Shown here piece after piece: positions 10,848 through 21,863 of a stretch of 64,000 nt of DNA. This DNA comes from Bedellia somnulentella (Eukaryota > Arthropoda > Insecta > Lepidoptera > Bedelliidae), in assembly GCA_963576735.1 (NCBI GenBank), contig OY755172.1:124001-188000 (forward strand), read 5' to 3'. A program made the translations under genes and the position numbers. How positions within the stretch are numbered: the stretch's first letter is position 1; each line of letters starts with the position of its first letter. The notes under the pieces are model-generated. The model was not told the origin of the DNA. It made no database searches and saw only the letters and a list, made by a program, of their open reading frames with translations.

Positions 10848-11731
10848 GTGAGTCACCTTGTTGGGGGTTTTTGTGGGGTGGAGATGCGGGGTTGGAATTG
10901 AAGAGGTTTTCTTGAAAATATGGATATAAGATTAAATTGTTGTTAGTTAGGACACAATCTGCCAATGGAAGACAGTTCGTAATCATCCTGATTTTCCCAT
11001 ATGTCATGGGTCAGTAAAGCACCAACGGCCCTTGATTCTAGGGTAATGTTGCTCCCAATGTTAACTGGGTATATATAATATTTGAAATTCTTCGACATAT
11101 GTCTGCAACTCCTGTTGTGGAGTTGATCATGAAGTAAAACGTGATTTTCGGTGAGCCTGAGTCTTTCAATGAAGCTAATTGTAAGAGGCCACGTCTGTCT
11201 AGTTTCCGATAGACATGGAAATTCGCTTAAGGAACAGATTCATTAAAATGCAGTGAATGGTACTGATTATTATACAAGAAATAAAAAACTTGTATGAATA
11301 TATAATAGCCAAAATAGGTTTTATAACCGACATATGTAAAAATAATTCACCTAGATTATAGAAGATTATAGAAAAAGATACATATTAAAAGTTTGTAGTA
11401 ACAAAAATAACAGTTTTATCGTTATAATAAGAATCGCACGATGACATGTAATAATTGAGACAGGTAATATTTAAAGTTCATTTCATTGTATATCTTTGAG
11501 AAAAGTAGGCGTTAACTATTGTCAAAAATTCAAACTAACGACTACTAAATAGCCTTCATTAATTATCTCATTGAAATTTTGTAAAGAATAGCTGTATTTC
11601 TAACGCCTACTTTTGATAATGATAACTACAGTTAGACAGTGGCTGATTGCATTTAATTGCGATGAAGAAAATTAATTGAAGTAAATGTTTTCTTAAGTCT
11701 CTCATATCAGTCGATGAACTTCCGCTTCAGC
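10848..11731. other. Intron 2 of LamG/EGF gene, first part
   Basis: Begins with the donor GTGAGT at 10848. AT-rich, with no recognisable coding or repeat features before the MITE at 11732. Confidence 0.5.
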
Positions 11732-11869
11732 AGGGCAAGCACGAGCACTATTTTATCGACACGATAACGGTTAGAATGAGATGGCAGTATATGATACTAA
11801 GTAAGTGCGTAAGAGATGGCTGCTTTATCCCACGGGATAACTAGTTTAAACACGGCTCGTGCTTGCCCT
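11732..11869. mobile_element. 138-bp MITE (copy 1)
   Basis: Terminal inverted repeats AGGGCAAGCACGAGC and GCTCGTGCTTGCCCT bound a conserved core (GATAACGGTTAGAATGAGAT). A near-identical copy lies at 51353-51490. No coding capacity. I could not define a clear target-site duplication. Confidence 0.85.
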
Positions 11870-12794
11870 TCTGAGTTCCCAAAAATATATACAACGGCCG
11901 ATTTTATCCCAATCCCATATGGCTTCCCACAATCTAAAAAGTTGTCAGTATACTTTGTGGAAGATATATTTAAAATGTAATTCTTCCAGTTCGCGGCCGC
12001 CTTTCATTCTCTTGTGTACCCATTAAAGTAAAGAATAATGTTTCTATACCGTTCCAATGATGAGATGCCGTGTATTAAGTAAATGATTTGTTTGATAAGT
12101 ATGTTTGAAAGTAGAAAACGAAACTTTTGTCAATTTAATACAAAAAGATGTCCAAGATTAGAAAGACGACGAAGATTAGAAGAGAGACTTGTTGGTATGT
12201 TGATTTACTCCATAAAAGTAGAAAGTATATACGATATTGCGCATGTCATTGCCGGGCACTTTCAGTTTATGTCAATTAGCGACATTGTTCTCACGTGCAT
12301 GGTATGTAGGTGTGTCAATTTATATGTCTGTCATTTTAATATATTAATTTCTGGTAGTCATAGTTGGTATGGTATTTCTTTTCTGGAAGTAACTCTCTAA
12401 CTAAGTGACTCAAAATCTATTGCAATCTGCTGACGATGATGGTGTACTTAATGTTAAACATAAGTGCTATTAAAGAAGAATATTGACGTTAACTACGAGT
12501 TTGAGATAGAAACAGACAAAATTCCTTAAGAAACTGCTTCTTACGTGTCAATACACTTTTCTATTTAAACAAAGGATCTTCAATGCTTTATGTTATGATA
12601 ATAAATTATAAGGAATGTTCGATGTTAATTGTTATGAAGGTATTCTGTAATATTATAAAAAAAATATTTTGACTTTATGTGCTGGTAAGTATAATTTAAT
12701 AGTTGGGATTTAACATTATTTTTACAAACTATAACATTGTTATTGTGTAAACATAATAAACAAACGAATGCCGCACTCATTCATTAAATATATT

Positions 12795-13050
12795 ATCATC
12801 ATCAGCCAGTAGATGTCCACTGCTGGACATTGACCTCCCCCTAAGGATCTCCACAATGACCGGTGTACGTAAGAGACGACTAACGGTATTTGGGGCTTTT
12901 GGACGATAGGTCTCCACCCATTCCCCAACAACCTTTAATTTACCATCTATTCCCCAATCAACTTTCCAACAGTGGCTGAGGAATTTCCAACTCCTTAGCT
13001 CTGGCTACCCTTCTAGGGATTAATTGCCGTGAGTAGTTATATGTATGTAA
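12795..13050 (+). mobile_element. Chimeric repeat: lepidopteran 'gtccactgctggacat' repeat fused to SINE-B
   Basis: 12800-12860 carries the widespread block catcatcagccagtagatgtccactg, followed by 'ctggacattgacctcccc'. From about 12861 the SINE-B body starts mid-head (ggtgtacgtaagagacgac) and runs to its GTGAGTAGTTATATGTATG tail. The join could be a recombination or a composite retroposon. Confidence 0.7.
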
Positions 13051-13406
13051 CACAATTTTAATATTGAAGTTACCAAATTAGTTTAAACTTTGTTTAGGCT
13101 TAACAGGCACAATCTTTAATTTGTAAGATTAAATTTAAGTCTCTTTTGTACCAATAGTTGTATAATTTTTTAAATAAACAGATCTTTTTACCATAATATA
13201 TGTGCAGAGGAGTTGGTGGCGCTGGCCAACGTGACGTGGAACGCGGAGCTGGTGGCGGGCGGCGCGCTGGAGGCGGCGGGCGCGGCGCTGCTGGTGGGCA
13301 AACGTGTTCAGCGGCTGCATGCTGGAGGGGCCGCAGCTCGAGTTCCGCCGCAGCGCCAAGGCCACCAACGTGCTGTTCGGCCCCTGCCCGCTCACCACGG
13401 ACGATT

Positions 13407-15130
13407 GTGAGTGTTACATACGCATCACCTAGCACACTGAGACAATAGGCATGATGACAAATTTTGAGAAACTGTTCTATAATATTTGGAAATATATATG
13501 AATTGTAATAAACATAATATTTCAGCGGAAAATTTAGGTTTAGTACTTAAAAAATAGTTTTTGATTCATAAATTTAAAATTTGCACCAAAACACGTCAAA
13601 GTGTCATGGCGTCGCTTGCTTACGTCACTATTGAGTACAAGGAACATTCGGTATATGTAAACATTATCCAATTCATATTTAATTTGGACATTTCACTAAT
13701 TTTTACATTAAAACATGACTTCAAAAGCATATAGGTGGTGTTCCGTCCCTCTGGGTACTCATACGTCCATAAAAACTCATGAGAAGTTATATATTTTCGT
13801 TCCTTTCGATAAGAAATTAAGAAAGAAGTGGCTTTGCAAAGCTTTATTTTTGTGAAGATAACTTTGACGTAAGTATTTCCTTTTAATTTGTAGAATTTTG
13901 TTGCTAAATTCATTATAAGCTAATTTTATAGGAAGAAGTAAACATTGATATACAAACTTTTTGGAGGTTATGATTCTCTTATTCACTGTTACTTACTGTA
14001 ATCAAATCCTTAATGTATGAGCTATTAAAAAGGTATTTAATTTCATTTTCAGTTACTAGATTCTAAATATGTAAATATTTAAATGCGAAAAGAAATATTT
14101 AACATAAACATAACCTCAAATTATAATATTGAATGTTATACTGAAATATGTACAATAGCCATTTATTTTTATGGTTTTAATAATTAATTAACTGTATTAT
14201 ACACAATACTTACATGAAAGTTTTAACATTTCTAAATTCTGCTGGACAGAAATCTTTGTTTGATGCCAGAAAGGTTCCTAGCATTACCAAGTCGATTCTT
14301 GGTTACGCTGGAAGCCTTTGTAAATCCTTTATGGATGTTATGGAAATAACTGAATTAAGCGCAATAAATTTACACAAAAAGAAATTGAAGTTAATAACAA
14401 AACAATAACGGCGTATTTAATTAAAAAAGCGAACGAGTGTGTATTATCTTAAGTAATTCAAATGTAAACAAAGAGAAAGAACTCTAACGTGACGTCATGC
14501 GCTATGATTGGCGTTCAACATTTCATGGCGGATTGCCGTATTTAGCGATTTTATTTTATCGATTATAATATTCATCTTGATTTTAATCATGAAAAGAATC
14601 AGAGTATTAGAATAAGGAATTTTGTAATACTATACACACAAATTATTTCAATGAAATTTACTTGTTGTCATCATGCCTATTGTCAGCACGTTGCTAAGCC
14701 AAAAACAACTGTTACATTCATTATAAAAAAATGTTTTAATAGATTAACCTATGAGCGTCGGCTGCACGCATGAAAGTAAGAGTGCGGAATAAGAAATGCG
14801 TCTATCTCTTTTCCACTCCTTCGGCAAATGCACGAAGAAACCGACTTCAGATACAAACAATTGCTTCATATGTAACACCTTCAGCAACATTTTTTTCCTT
14901 AACTGAATTGGAATATTAATATATATATTATAAAAGGAATGCCTCTATTAATTTTAAAACATAACTGAGTATTCATCCGTTAAGGAAAAATTCAACCAGT
15001 GCATATCTTATATGTATTCATTCATCATGCATGTATGTATTCAAATCAGCAATTATAAAGATACATAATAACCTGTCTATGTGTGACATCGTTCACTGTG
15101 ATATAGAATAACATTGGCGTATGTTTGCAG
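13407..15130. other. Intron 3 of LamG/EGF gene
   Basis: About 1.7 kb, AT-rich. 14484-14535 has a TGACGTCA element and an ATTGG box next to each other, which could be a transposon end or an old promoter. Short open frames at 13620-13913 (minus) and 14214-14408 (plus) show no family resemblance that I can support. Confidence 0.4.
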
Positions 15131-15292
15131 GCAAAGATAGAAAAGACGTGCTGCGGACCCCGCCTAAAGACCATTGCTACAACGAACCTTGCTTGCGGCA
15201 CGGCACCTGCATCTCCAGACACGACAAGTAAGGTTTTCGTGGTGTTTGTTTTGTCATCATCATATACGTTCACATTTTTATCTGTTACATAT

Positions 15293-15377
15293 ACTCGTGT
15301 CGTTATTTTCCATTGGGGTAGGCAGAGACTATTAATCGCCATTTTTTACGATCCTGGCAATTTTTTCTTTACTTCGT
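15293..15377 (-). mobile_element. LINE-X 3' end running into gap
   Basis: Reads atatactcgtgtcg..ccattggggtaggcag..gatcctggc, the reverse complement of the LINE-X tail, directly abutting the run of N. Confidence 0.8.
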
Positions 15378-15577
15378 NNNNNNNNNNNNNNNNNNNNNNN
15401 NNNNNNNNNNNNNNNNNNNNNNNNNNNNNNNNNNNNNNNNNNNNNNNNNNNNNNNNNNNNNNNNNNNNNNNNNNNNNNNNNNNNNNNNNNNNNNNNNNNN
15501 NNNNNNNNNNNNNNNNNNNNNNNNNNNNNNNNNNNNNNNNNNNNNNNNNNNNNNNNNNNNNNNNNNNNNNNNNNNNN
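15378..15577. other. Assembly gap (200 N)
   Basis: Exactly 200 N, a placeholder length, so the real size is unknown. It separates the LamG/EGF exons from the motif-rich transposon and the right inverted-repeat arm. Confidence 0.99.
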
Positions 15578-16817
15578 CTCAGTCCGTGGTCTAGAAGATA
15601 GACGGTGCGCTTCTAAAACCAGCGTCACGGGTTCTGTCGCCTAAGATGATTGATTCTTTGTCTTCGTCTATCATGAAATATATTGTCGAAATAGAATTCC
15701 TTACCACAATAAAATTTTGTACTTTAAAGGCTTTTAATATACTTATTATATTATCCGTTTCCGCGATTCTGGTATGTCATGTTTTCGAAGTAGTTTTGGG
15801 AAAGAGTAATATCTACAGAATAGTAATTCAAAACCTAAATCGATCCCACCAACATCTATTATGTAAGCTTGCTTTAAACAAATAGCACACACCGCTACTT
15901 TCGTTACATATATGACACAAGAAAAACTTATCATTATGCTCTAAACACAAAAATCTTATACATACATACATACATATGGGTATTTCTCACATATGAAAAA
16001 AATAATAAAATTTTTGTAAACATGTTTTTTTCAAAAAAGTATATTGTTTTTCTTATAGATTAGACCAAAAGAAGTTCCCTAAAAATAGTGGCTTAGCTTA
16101 ATAAAAATGGGAAAAGGGGGAAAAAGGGAGAAAAAGCTACGGTCGCGACTTTTGTTGCTACGGTCGCGACTGATTTGTTAAGAGTTTCATACACGTATGA
16201 ATATTTAAATACAAATTGTATTGTTTTATGTGTTTGGTTTGTTTAATGTACCGATGTTATATTATAAATAACCTACTTATTTATGCATTGAAACCTAATG
16301 ATTTTTAGGCTGCATGAAGTTAATTAGGTACGGTCGCGACAATATCATCTACGGTCTTGAAAATAACAGATACGGTCGCCTAAATGGCATGTACGGTCGC
16401 GACAATAACAAACAATCCTGACACACAGGTTATTGTGTTACTATTAAATTCTGTGACAGTAATAAGCCTGTCGCATGGCCACTCTGGACAAAGTCTTTCC
16501 TCACTGATCTACATAACGCTTCTTTGAATTGAGCAATGGCTTGTGGTCTTTACCTGTGTAGTGAATTGTGAGTAACAGAGTAATTCTGAATTATTTTAAT
16601 AAAACTACCAATTACATGTATTTTTTTAATACAATTGCTCAAAAAGTGGCGTATTACAGGGACGTATAGCGTTCGGGAAGTGGGCTATTACACACTCGTG
16701 CTTTTTCTTTACCTTTCCCGCACTAGTGCGTTTTCTTTCCCAACTGTCAAAATAATGTCTATTTTAAAGAAAAACCAACCATAAAGATTTTACTAAAAAA
16801 ATCAAAGAAGTTTTTAT

Positions 16818-16859
16818 GATTCATGTTAATACGTGGCATAGGTCGTATTAACATGAATC
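16818..16859. repeat. Perfect 16-bp hairpin inside the TIR element
   Basis: GATTCATGTTAATACG at 16818-16833 is the exact reverse complement of 16844-16859, with a 10-base loop. Confidence 0.9.
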
Positions 16860-17129
16860 AACAACAACAAAATAATAGGCAAAATCGACTAATTTGTTTC
16901 GATATCTGATTTAATGATTTGATAGAATTAGTGAGGTTAGGTTTCATTACATTATAACTCATTAAATTTCATTTTCATTTCATATCAACAAAAAAATTAT
17001 ACATAAGACTTGGCTGATAAGTGAAGAAAAAATGTCGCCATTTTCCAGAAATAATCTTTGGGAGTTTAGTTGTTTTGTTAAATTGCTTAATTTTTTCGCA
17101 ACTGTATTAAAAATAGTCGTTCAGTACAC

Positions 17130-17230
17130 GTACGGAACCGTCATTGCAACTCGTTCCGACTGTCAACCCTCGCCTTCGGCTCGGGTAGACATTTGTCGGA
17201 ACTCTTTGCAATGACAGCCATTCCGTACTA
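17130..17230. repeat. Imperfect long hairpin inside the TIR element
   Basis: GTACGGAACCGTCATTGCAA and the sequence following it fold back on CATTGCAAAGAGTTCCGACA-like sequence downstream. The loop centres on CGCCTTCGGCTCGGG. It may be a nested MITE. Confidence 0.7.
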
Positions 17231-18529
17231 GTAATGAAATATACTATTTTATTATTGCAGTCTGTAAGGTAATATAATCATTCAAAGTATATCATATCAT
17301 CCATAGTATTTTTTTCTTGTCTCCTCTTGCGACTTGTATTTGCTTCTTGCTCTACGTTTACGAGCATCTTCTCGTTTTATTCTTCGTTTCTAAAAAAAGA
17401 TAAGGCATTGTTGTCAGTAATATAAGTATCATAAAAATAATGAACTAATAAATGCTTTAAAAAGTGTAAAAATAGTATATATAGGTTGTAAAAAAATAGC
17501 ATGTGAATTGTGTAAATATAAAACTTGATGTGAAAACTCTATTTTTCTTTAAATTTATATTGATAAGTAACTCAACTGAAAAATAACTAAGTTTATCAAT
17601 ACCAAAAACAATAATTTACATATATTTTTTTGTTCATGAAAACCTCATGTGGGGATTATTACTATTCTTTATTTATTACAAAAAACAATATTAAATATCA
17701 CCATGACCGTAGGCGTAAGGCCTAAAACATAAATGTCTCGACCGTGTTTGTTTTTGTCGCGACCGTAGCAAAAAATAATTGAAAAACCTGCGGTCGAGAC
17801 ACCTATGGTCGCGAAAATTTTCGACCATTCCCATCAAAACCTGAAAAAACATGAAGCAAAAGCAACAAAAAAAATTATGCAGTAAGTATACGGCTTTTGA
17901 CAACATATTACAAAAATTTATAAGTAAAACATAAGAACTTACCTTTAAATCCGAAACTACGGTATGCTTGACGGATTAAAATATATTACATTTAAATTGA
18001 AAAAAGTCAGTCAATACAGGATCCCTGCTATCAACGAAAAGACAAATAGATTGGTGATGCCGGGCTAAATACTTAAAAAAAAGAATACCAGGCAACGACT
18101 TATAGTTTTGATTTACGGGATTTTTTTATCCAGTTCTACGGTCGAGACGCGAAACCTTGCGGACAAAGTTGATGCTGAAATTTTAGTGATATACATAAGA
18201 AATAGCTTAAATATCTATATTAAATAAAGATAAACAACTAAAAAAGAAACTATTAGGAAAATAATTTAGCGAAAATATATATTTTTTTAATATAAACCTT
18301 CATATACACACAATATTTTGGAAAACGGACACGCCACGGTCATGACATTTTGCGTATATTTTTTTTTAAATAAAATAATCTACTATATTTACCATAATAT
18401 TATTTACTGAGCAAAGAAATTTAAATAAGTACGAAACCCTATCAGCAGATACAATTTGAGATTTCTCAGAAAACAAATGCTATTCTTACGCGGACATAGA
18501 AAACATGTAAGAATAAGAAATACCCATAT

Positions 18530-18754
18530 ACTCACGGCTAGAAATCCCTAGAAGGGGTAGCCAGAGCTAAGGAACTTGAAGTTCCTCAGCCACTTTTGGA
18601 AGTTGCGTCGGGAAAAGATAGTGAAATAAAGGTTGTTGGTGATAGGTCTCCAACGACATCGCCCAAAAATCCCTTTAAAGCCCCAATACCGTTAGTCGCC
18701 AGTACACCCACCGGAAGAAATGGGGTAGTGTTATTCTAAGCCGACACTACACAG
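18530..18754 (-). mobile_element. SINE-B copy at inner edge of right arm, split by the TIR element
   Basis: The SINE-B body is here. Its displaced TATG tail is at 15960-15977, on the far side of the 2.55 kb element. The whole insertion is flanked by a 12-bp target-site duplication, CAAAAATCTTAT, at 15948-15959 and 18755-18766. This proves the nesting order: SINE-B first, then the TIR element. Confidence 0.93.
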
Positions 18755-21632
18755 CAAAAATCTTATATAGGATCTAAATCTTATATGCAAAGGAACATTG
18801 AGCAGGAAGATCACAAAGCGACCATTGCAACCATAGAAACCATTCATGAGTTAATTTATTTGAAAAGTACATTATGTTCTCGTACCACAGTAGTGCATGT
18901 CGTAACCCAGTCGTGCAATCAATAATATTATTAATATTTAAAATGAAAACATGTCATTCATATTGTAGTACTTCGAGACACAAGTAATTTATGTATGATT
19001 TCTTTTTTATCACAACACAGTGCAGAACATACTGGTTTTTTTGTCATAGATTAACTTTGTGGTTCGCATTAGATGTCATATCATGTGACTATGGGAGATG
19101 ATCACATAGATATACTCATAGCTAAAAATCAGAGCTTTAGTATTAGAAATTCCTCACCAACTTTTACAAGTTTAGTGGGGAAAAGATTGTTTAAGAGAAT
19201 ATGTTTGGTAGTGAATAAAATCTGTTAAGTCGACCCAAACCCTAATTCAACACCCGTGGTAAGACGTGGGTTACTGCAATTTATATAAAGATGAATATTT
19301 GCTGATTTAAACTTTTAATCACAGTGGAGAAAATTCGTTTGAAGATTAATTAAATTTTCGGTTACTTCCGCAGATGTTACTCAAAGATATTATTTTGGTT
19401 TACTTATCCTTTTTATAAGTTATCGATGGATTGCAATCTCCTCGTTGAAAGAAACAGAGAAGCATCTTTTATCTAACTCTAACTTCAACAATTTAATGAC
19501 ATAAAAGTAGTGTAAAGGAAGTGTTGTATGGAAATGTCTGCAGACCACACTATGCAGTATGGTTTGCCGTAGTGATTTTGATTACTATTCGGTACCGGTT
19601 GACTCACGACTTTGAGAGTGGACCGATTGCTATGCATGCTACGTACACTAGTTGTGTGTGCGACCAACATTGCATATTTCATACTTTACTCATATCCGAT
19701 ATTGTTTCTTATGCGTGGCTAACATATACAAGAGATATTCAAAATAAAAACATCGTAAATGATACTATTTCTATGATATTTATACATACAAACATATTCT
19801 CACGGCCATAGATCCCAAAAAGGGGTAGCAACAACCAACACGTTTTCAGTACTTAATCGTATCTTCGGGATCATGTATGTGTTCCGAATTCATAAATGAT
19901 TTGATGTATTTTTGGAGACAATGTATTAAATGAAAATATCATTATAAATGTCAACAAAATAACCTTAGTCAGTAATAGAACCTAGGTGGGCTCAGGATAA
20001 GTTCTATAAACATATGCAGCACATTAACAGTGAAGAGGATAGCCCGGGTCGTACAAAGGAGTGATCGATAGTATCTGCATCCCATTGAGAACTGATGGCA
20101 TGATATATACAATAACCAACTAGGCAGCTAAATGTGAAATAGTCGTTCTAAATGTGATATTTCAATGGCCAGTGCATACCATAGGTGGCGGCCAAGTAAC
20201 AATGGAGTGGCATTGAAGACGTGAGTGGAGGTGAACAGTGGAGCGCACATTACGAGGAGCGTGGCGGGAGCGGGTGATGACCTTGGCATTGCCACCATAC
20301 CGGCGAGCAGGTGGAACACTAGATATATGGTAGGTTTATTGACATTGACTTACGTGATTTTAGTTATATAATTAAACTCCGCATTAGATTTATCGTATAA
20401 AAATAATTAACAATTTTTATACATTATAATCGGGATTTATCTACGCATTATTTTTAAATCACATGATATTAACATATCATTTTTTTCCAAAGAGACTGGG
20501 CTGAAACGCTTTGTTTTACAAAAGTAATATGTAGTTAAATGTGTGTTTATTTTAAATAGTATCGAGTTCGGAATGTACATTGTTGTATTGTATTGCAGTA
20601 AACAAAATAGTGGTTATTTATTAAAAGAAAGAGATAAGAACTTTGCTGCCGCGGCTGTCGTCCCCGTTTCTTCTTGGTGCAAACTCCTTGCGGTATGACA
20701 AGCTGGCGTTGGCTAAAGTAAACTATATTTTCATTTTCGCGAATGATTTATATATTAAAAGGAACGTAAGTTGGTAACTGGACACTTAGCAATAAAATTA
20801 ATCACCATTTACGCTTCTCAACACCATAATTAGAAAAAATAGAATATTAAGTTCATTTTATCGATCCAATAAATATTTGGACACAAATAACTTAACATTT
20901 GAAAAGTAGTATACAACTCGCCACGCCCAATCAGACAACGAGAAAGACAGAGGCACAGGTGCGCCATTCCACCAGCCGGGACCAGTGTTCCAGGTGCAGT
21001 ACCGTGACGTCACACCGTTGGTGACAGGTGTCACGGGGCGGGGCCCACCGTCACATACTATCTGGCTCTCGACCGTGACACTCAATGAACTACCACATTT
21101 TTTATGAGTCACTGCGTCGGAATGGAAAGCACTCTTAATGATTATGCTATAATGAGAATTTATCGATAGGGAGAGTTATACCTGTATTGTTTATAAAAAT
21201 CCAACAATCTGTGCGTCATTCATAAATTAGCAGAAAGACTGCACAGAGTCGAGCCAATTACTACTTAATAAATGTTTAAAAATTACGTATTGTATTCTCG
21301 TAATCAGTCATAAAACTATCCAGTCCATATAAAAGTTGTGTGAAAATGTGATAGTTTAATAGTTTTATTGGTAATTTCGCCTATAAAGAACAATAAAAAA
21401 ACTTCAATATTCCTTTGCAATGGAATGCAAAAAAGGCATATAATTTCATTACATGTGCAAGGAGCGAATCTCCGGTTTGAGAAAAGCACAATACGGAATA
21501 CTTGGATCACAATGGGCAATTCTAGCGAAACAACTAGTTATAAAATATAATTATTATAAATACACAATGAGCCAGACCGGGTCAACTTTTGAAAGAAAAC
21601 AGGGCAAAGTAATAACTTGGCTGGCGAAGTAT

Positions 21633-21863
21633 CACTCACGGCTATAAATCCCTAGATGGGGTAGCCAGAGCTAAGGAATTAGAAATTCCTCAGCCACGTT
21701 TGGAAAGTTGCGTGGGGAAAAGATGGTGAGATAAAGGTTGTTGGTGATGGGTCTCCAACCGCATCGCCCAAAAATCTCTTAAAAGCCCCATACCGTTAGT
21801 CGCCTTTTACGTACACCCACCGGAAGAAATGGGGTAGTGCTATTCTAAGCCGACACTATACAG
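21633..21863 (-). mobile_element. SINE-B copy (right arm)
   Basis: Counterpart of 5185-5430 with the TATG tail shortened. Confidence 0.9.

Larger units (their letters stand above)
9596..15227 (+). pseudogene. LamG/EGF (neurexin/axotactin-like) gene, 5' exons only, one frameshift
   Basis: Four exons can be joined in phase: 9596-9773, 10647-10847, 13208-13406 and 15131-15227. Exon 1 may instead begin at 9607 after a good acceptor (TTTCCAG), with the initiator in an unseen upstream exon. It encodes a hydrophobic signal peptide (CLVLLLAALSSARG) and then FNGSSYIRL, the opening strand of a laminin-G domain. Exon 2 continues the LamG fold (GGELFSQRF...LDNRWHWLALRY...LALQIDG). Exon 3 closes it with FSGCMLEG and FGPCPLTTDDC. 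Exon 4 opens an EGF-like module (CYNEPCLRHGTC). In exon 3 the frame changes near 13300-13304: LLVGK is in one frame and VFSGCM in the next, so a base has been gained or two lost. No later exons are visible after the gap. Signal peptide, LamG and EGF point to the secreted or cell-surface neurexin/axotactin class. The exact orthologue is uncertain. Confidence 0.7.
15978..18525. mobile_element. 2.55 kb TIR element with TACGGTCGCGAC motif array
   Basis: The element is bounded by a 10-bp terminal inverted repeat, GGGTATTTCT at 15978-15987 and AGAAATACCC at 18516-18525, and flanked by ATAT at 15974-15977 and 18526-18529. It sits inside the TATG tail of a SINE-B whose body continues at 18530. If the ends are read one base further out, a TA duplication is equally possible, so the superfamily is open. 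The interior is very AT-rich and has no transposase that I can recognise. About a dozen copies of TACGGTCGCGAC or close variants (TACGGTCGAGAC, CACGGTCATGAC) lie in two clusters, 16138-16403 and 17702-18347, in both orientations. The core GTCGCGAC is itself palindromic. These resemble subterminal transposase-binding repeats. I infer a non-autonomous DNA transposon. Confidence 0.7.

Noticed and set aside
14214..14408. 64-codon frame in intron 3 (MKVLTFLNSAGQKS...)
   Set aside because: No recognisable family, no splice support. It may be transposon debris, but I cannot show it.
15125..15628. Open frames crossing the first run of N
   Set aside because: Most of their length is unknown bases. Only the exon at 15131-15227 is supported.
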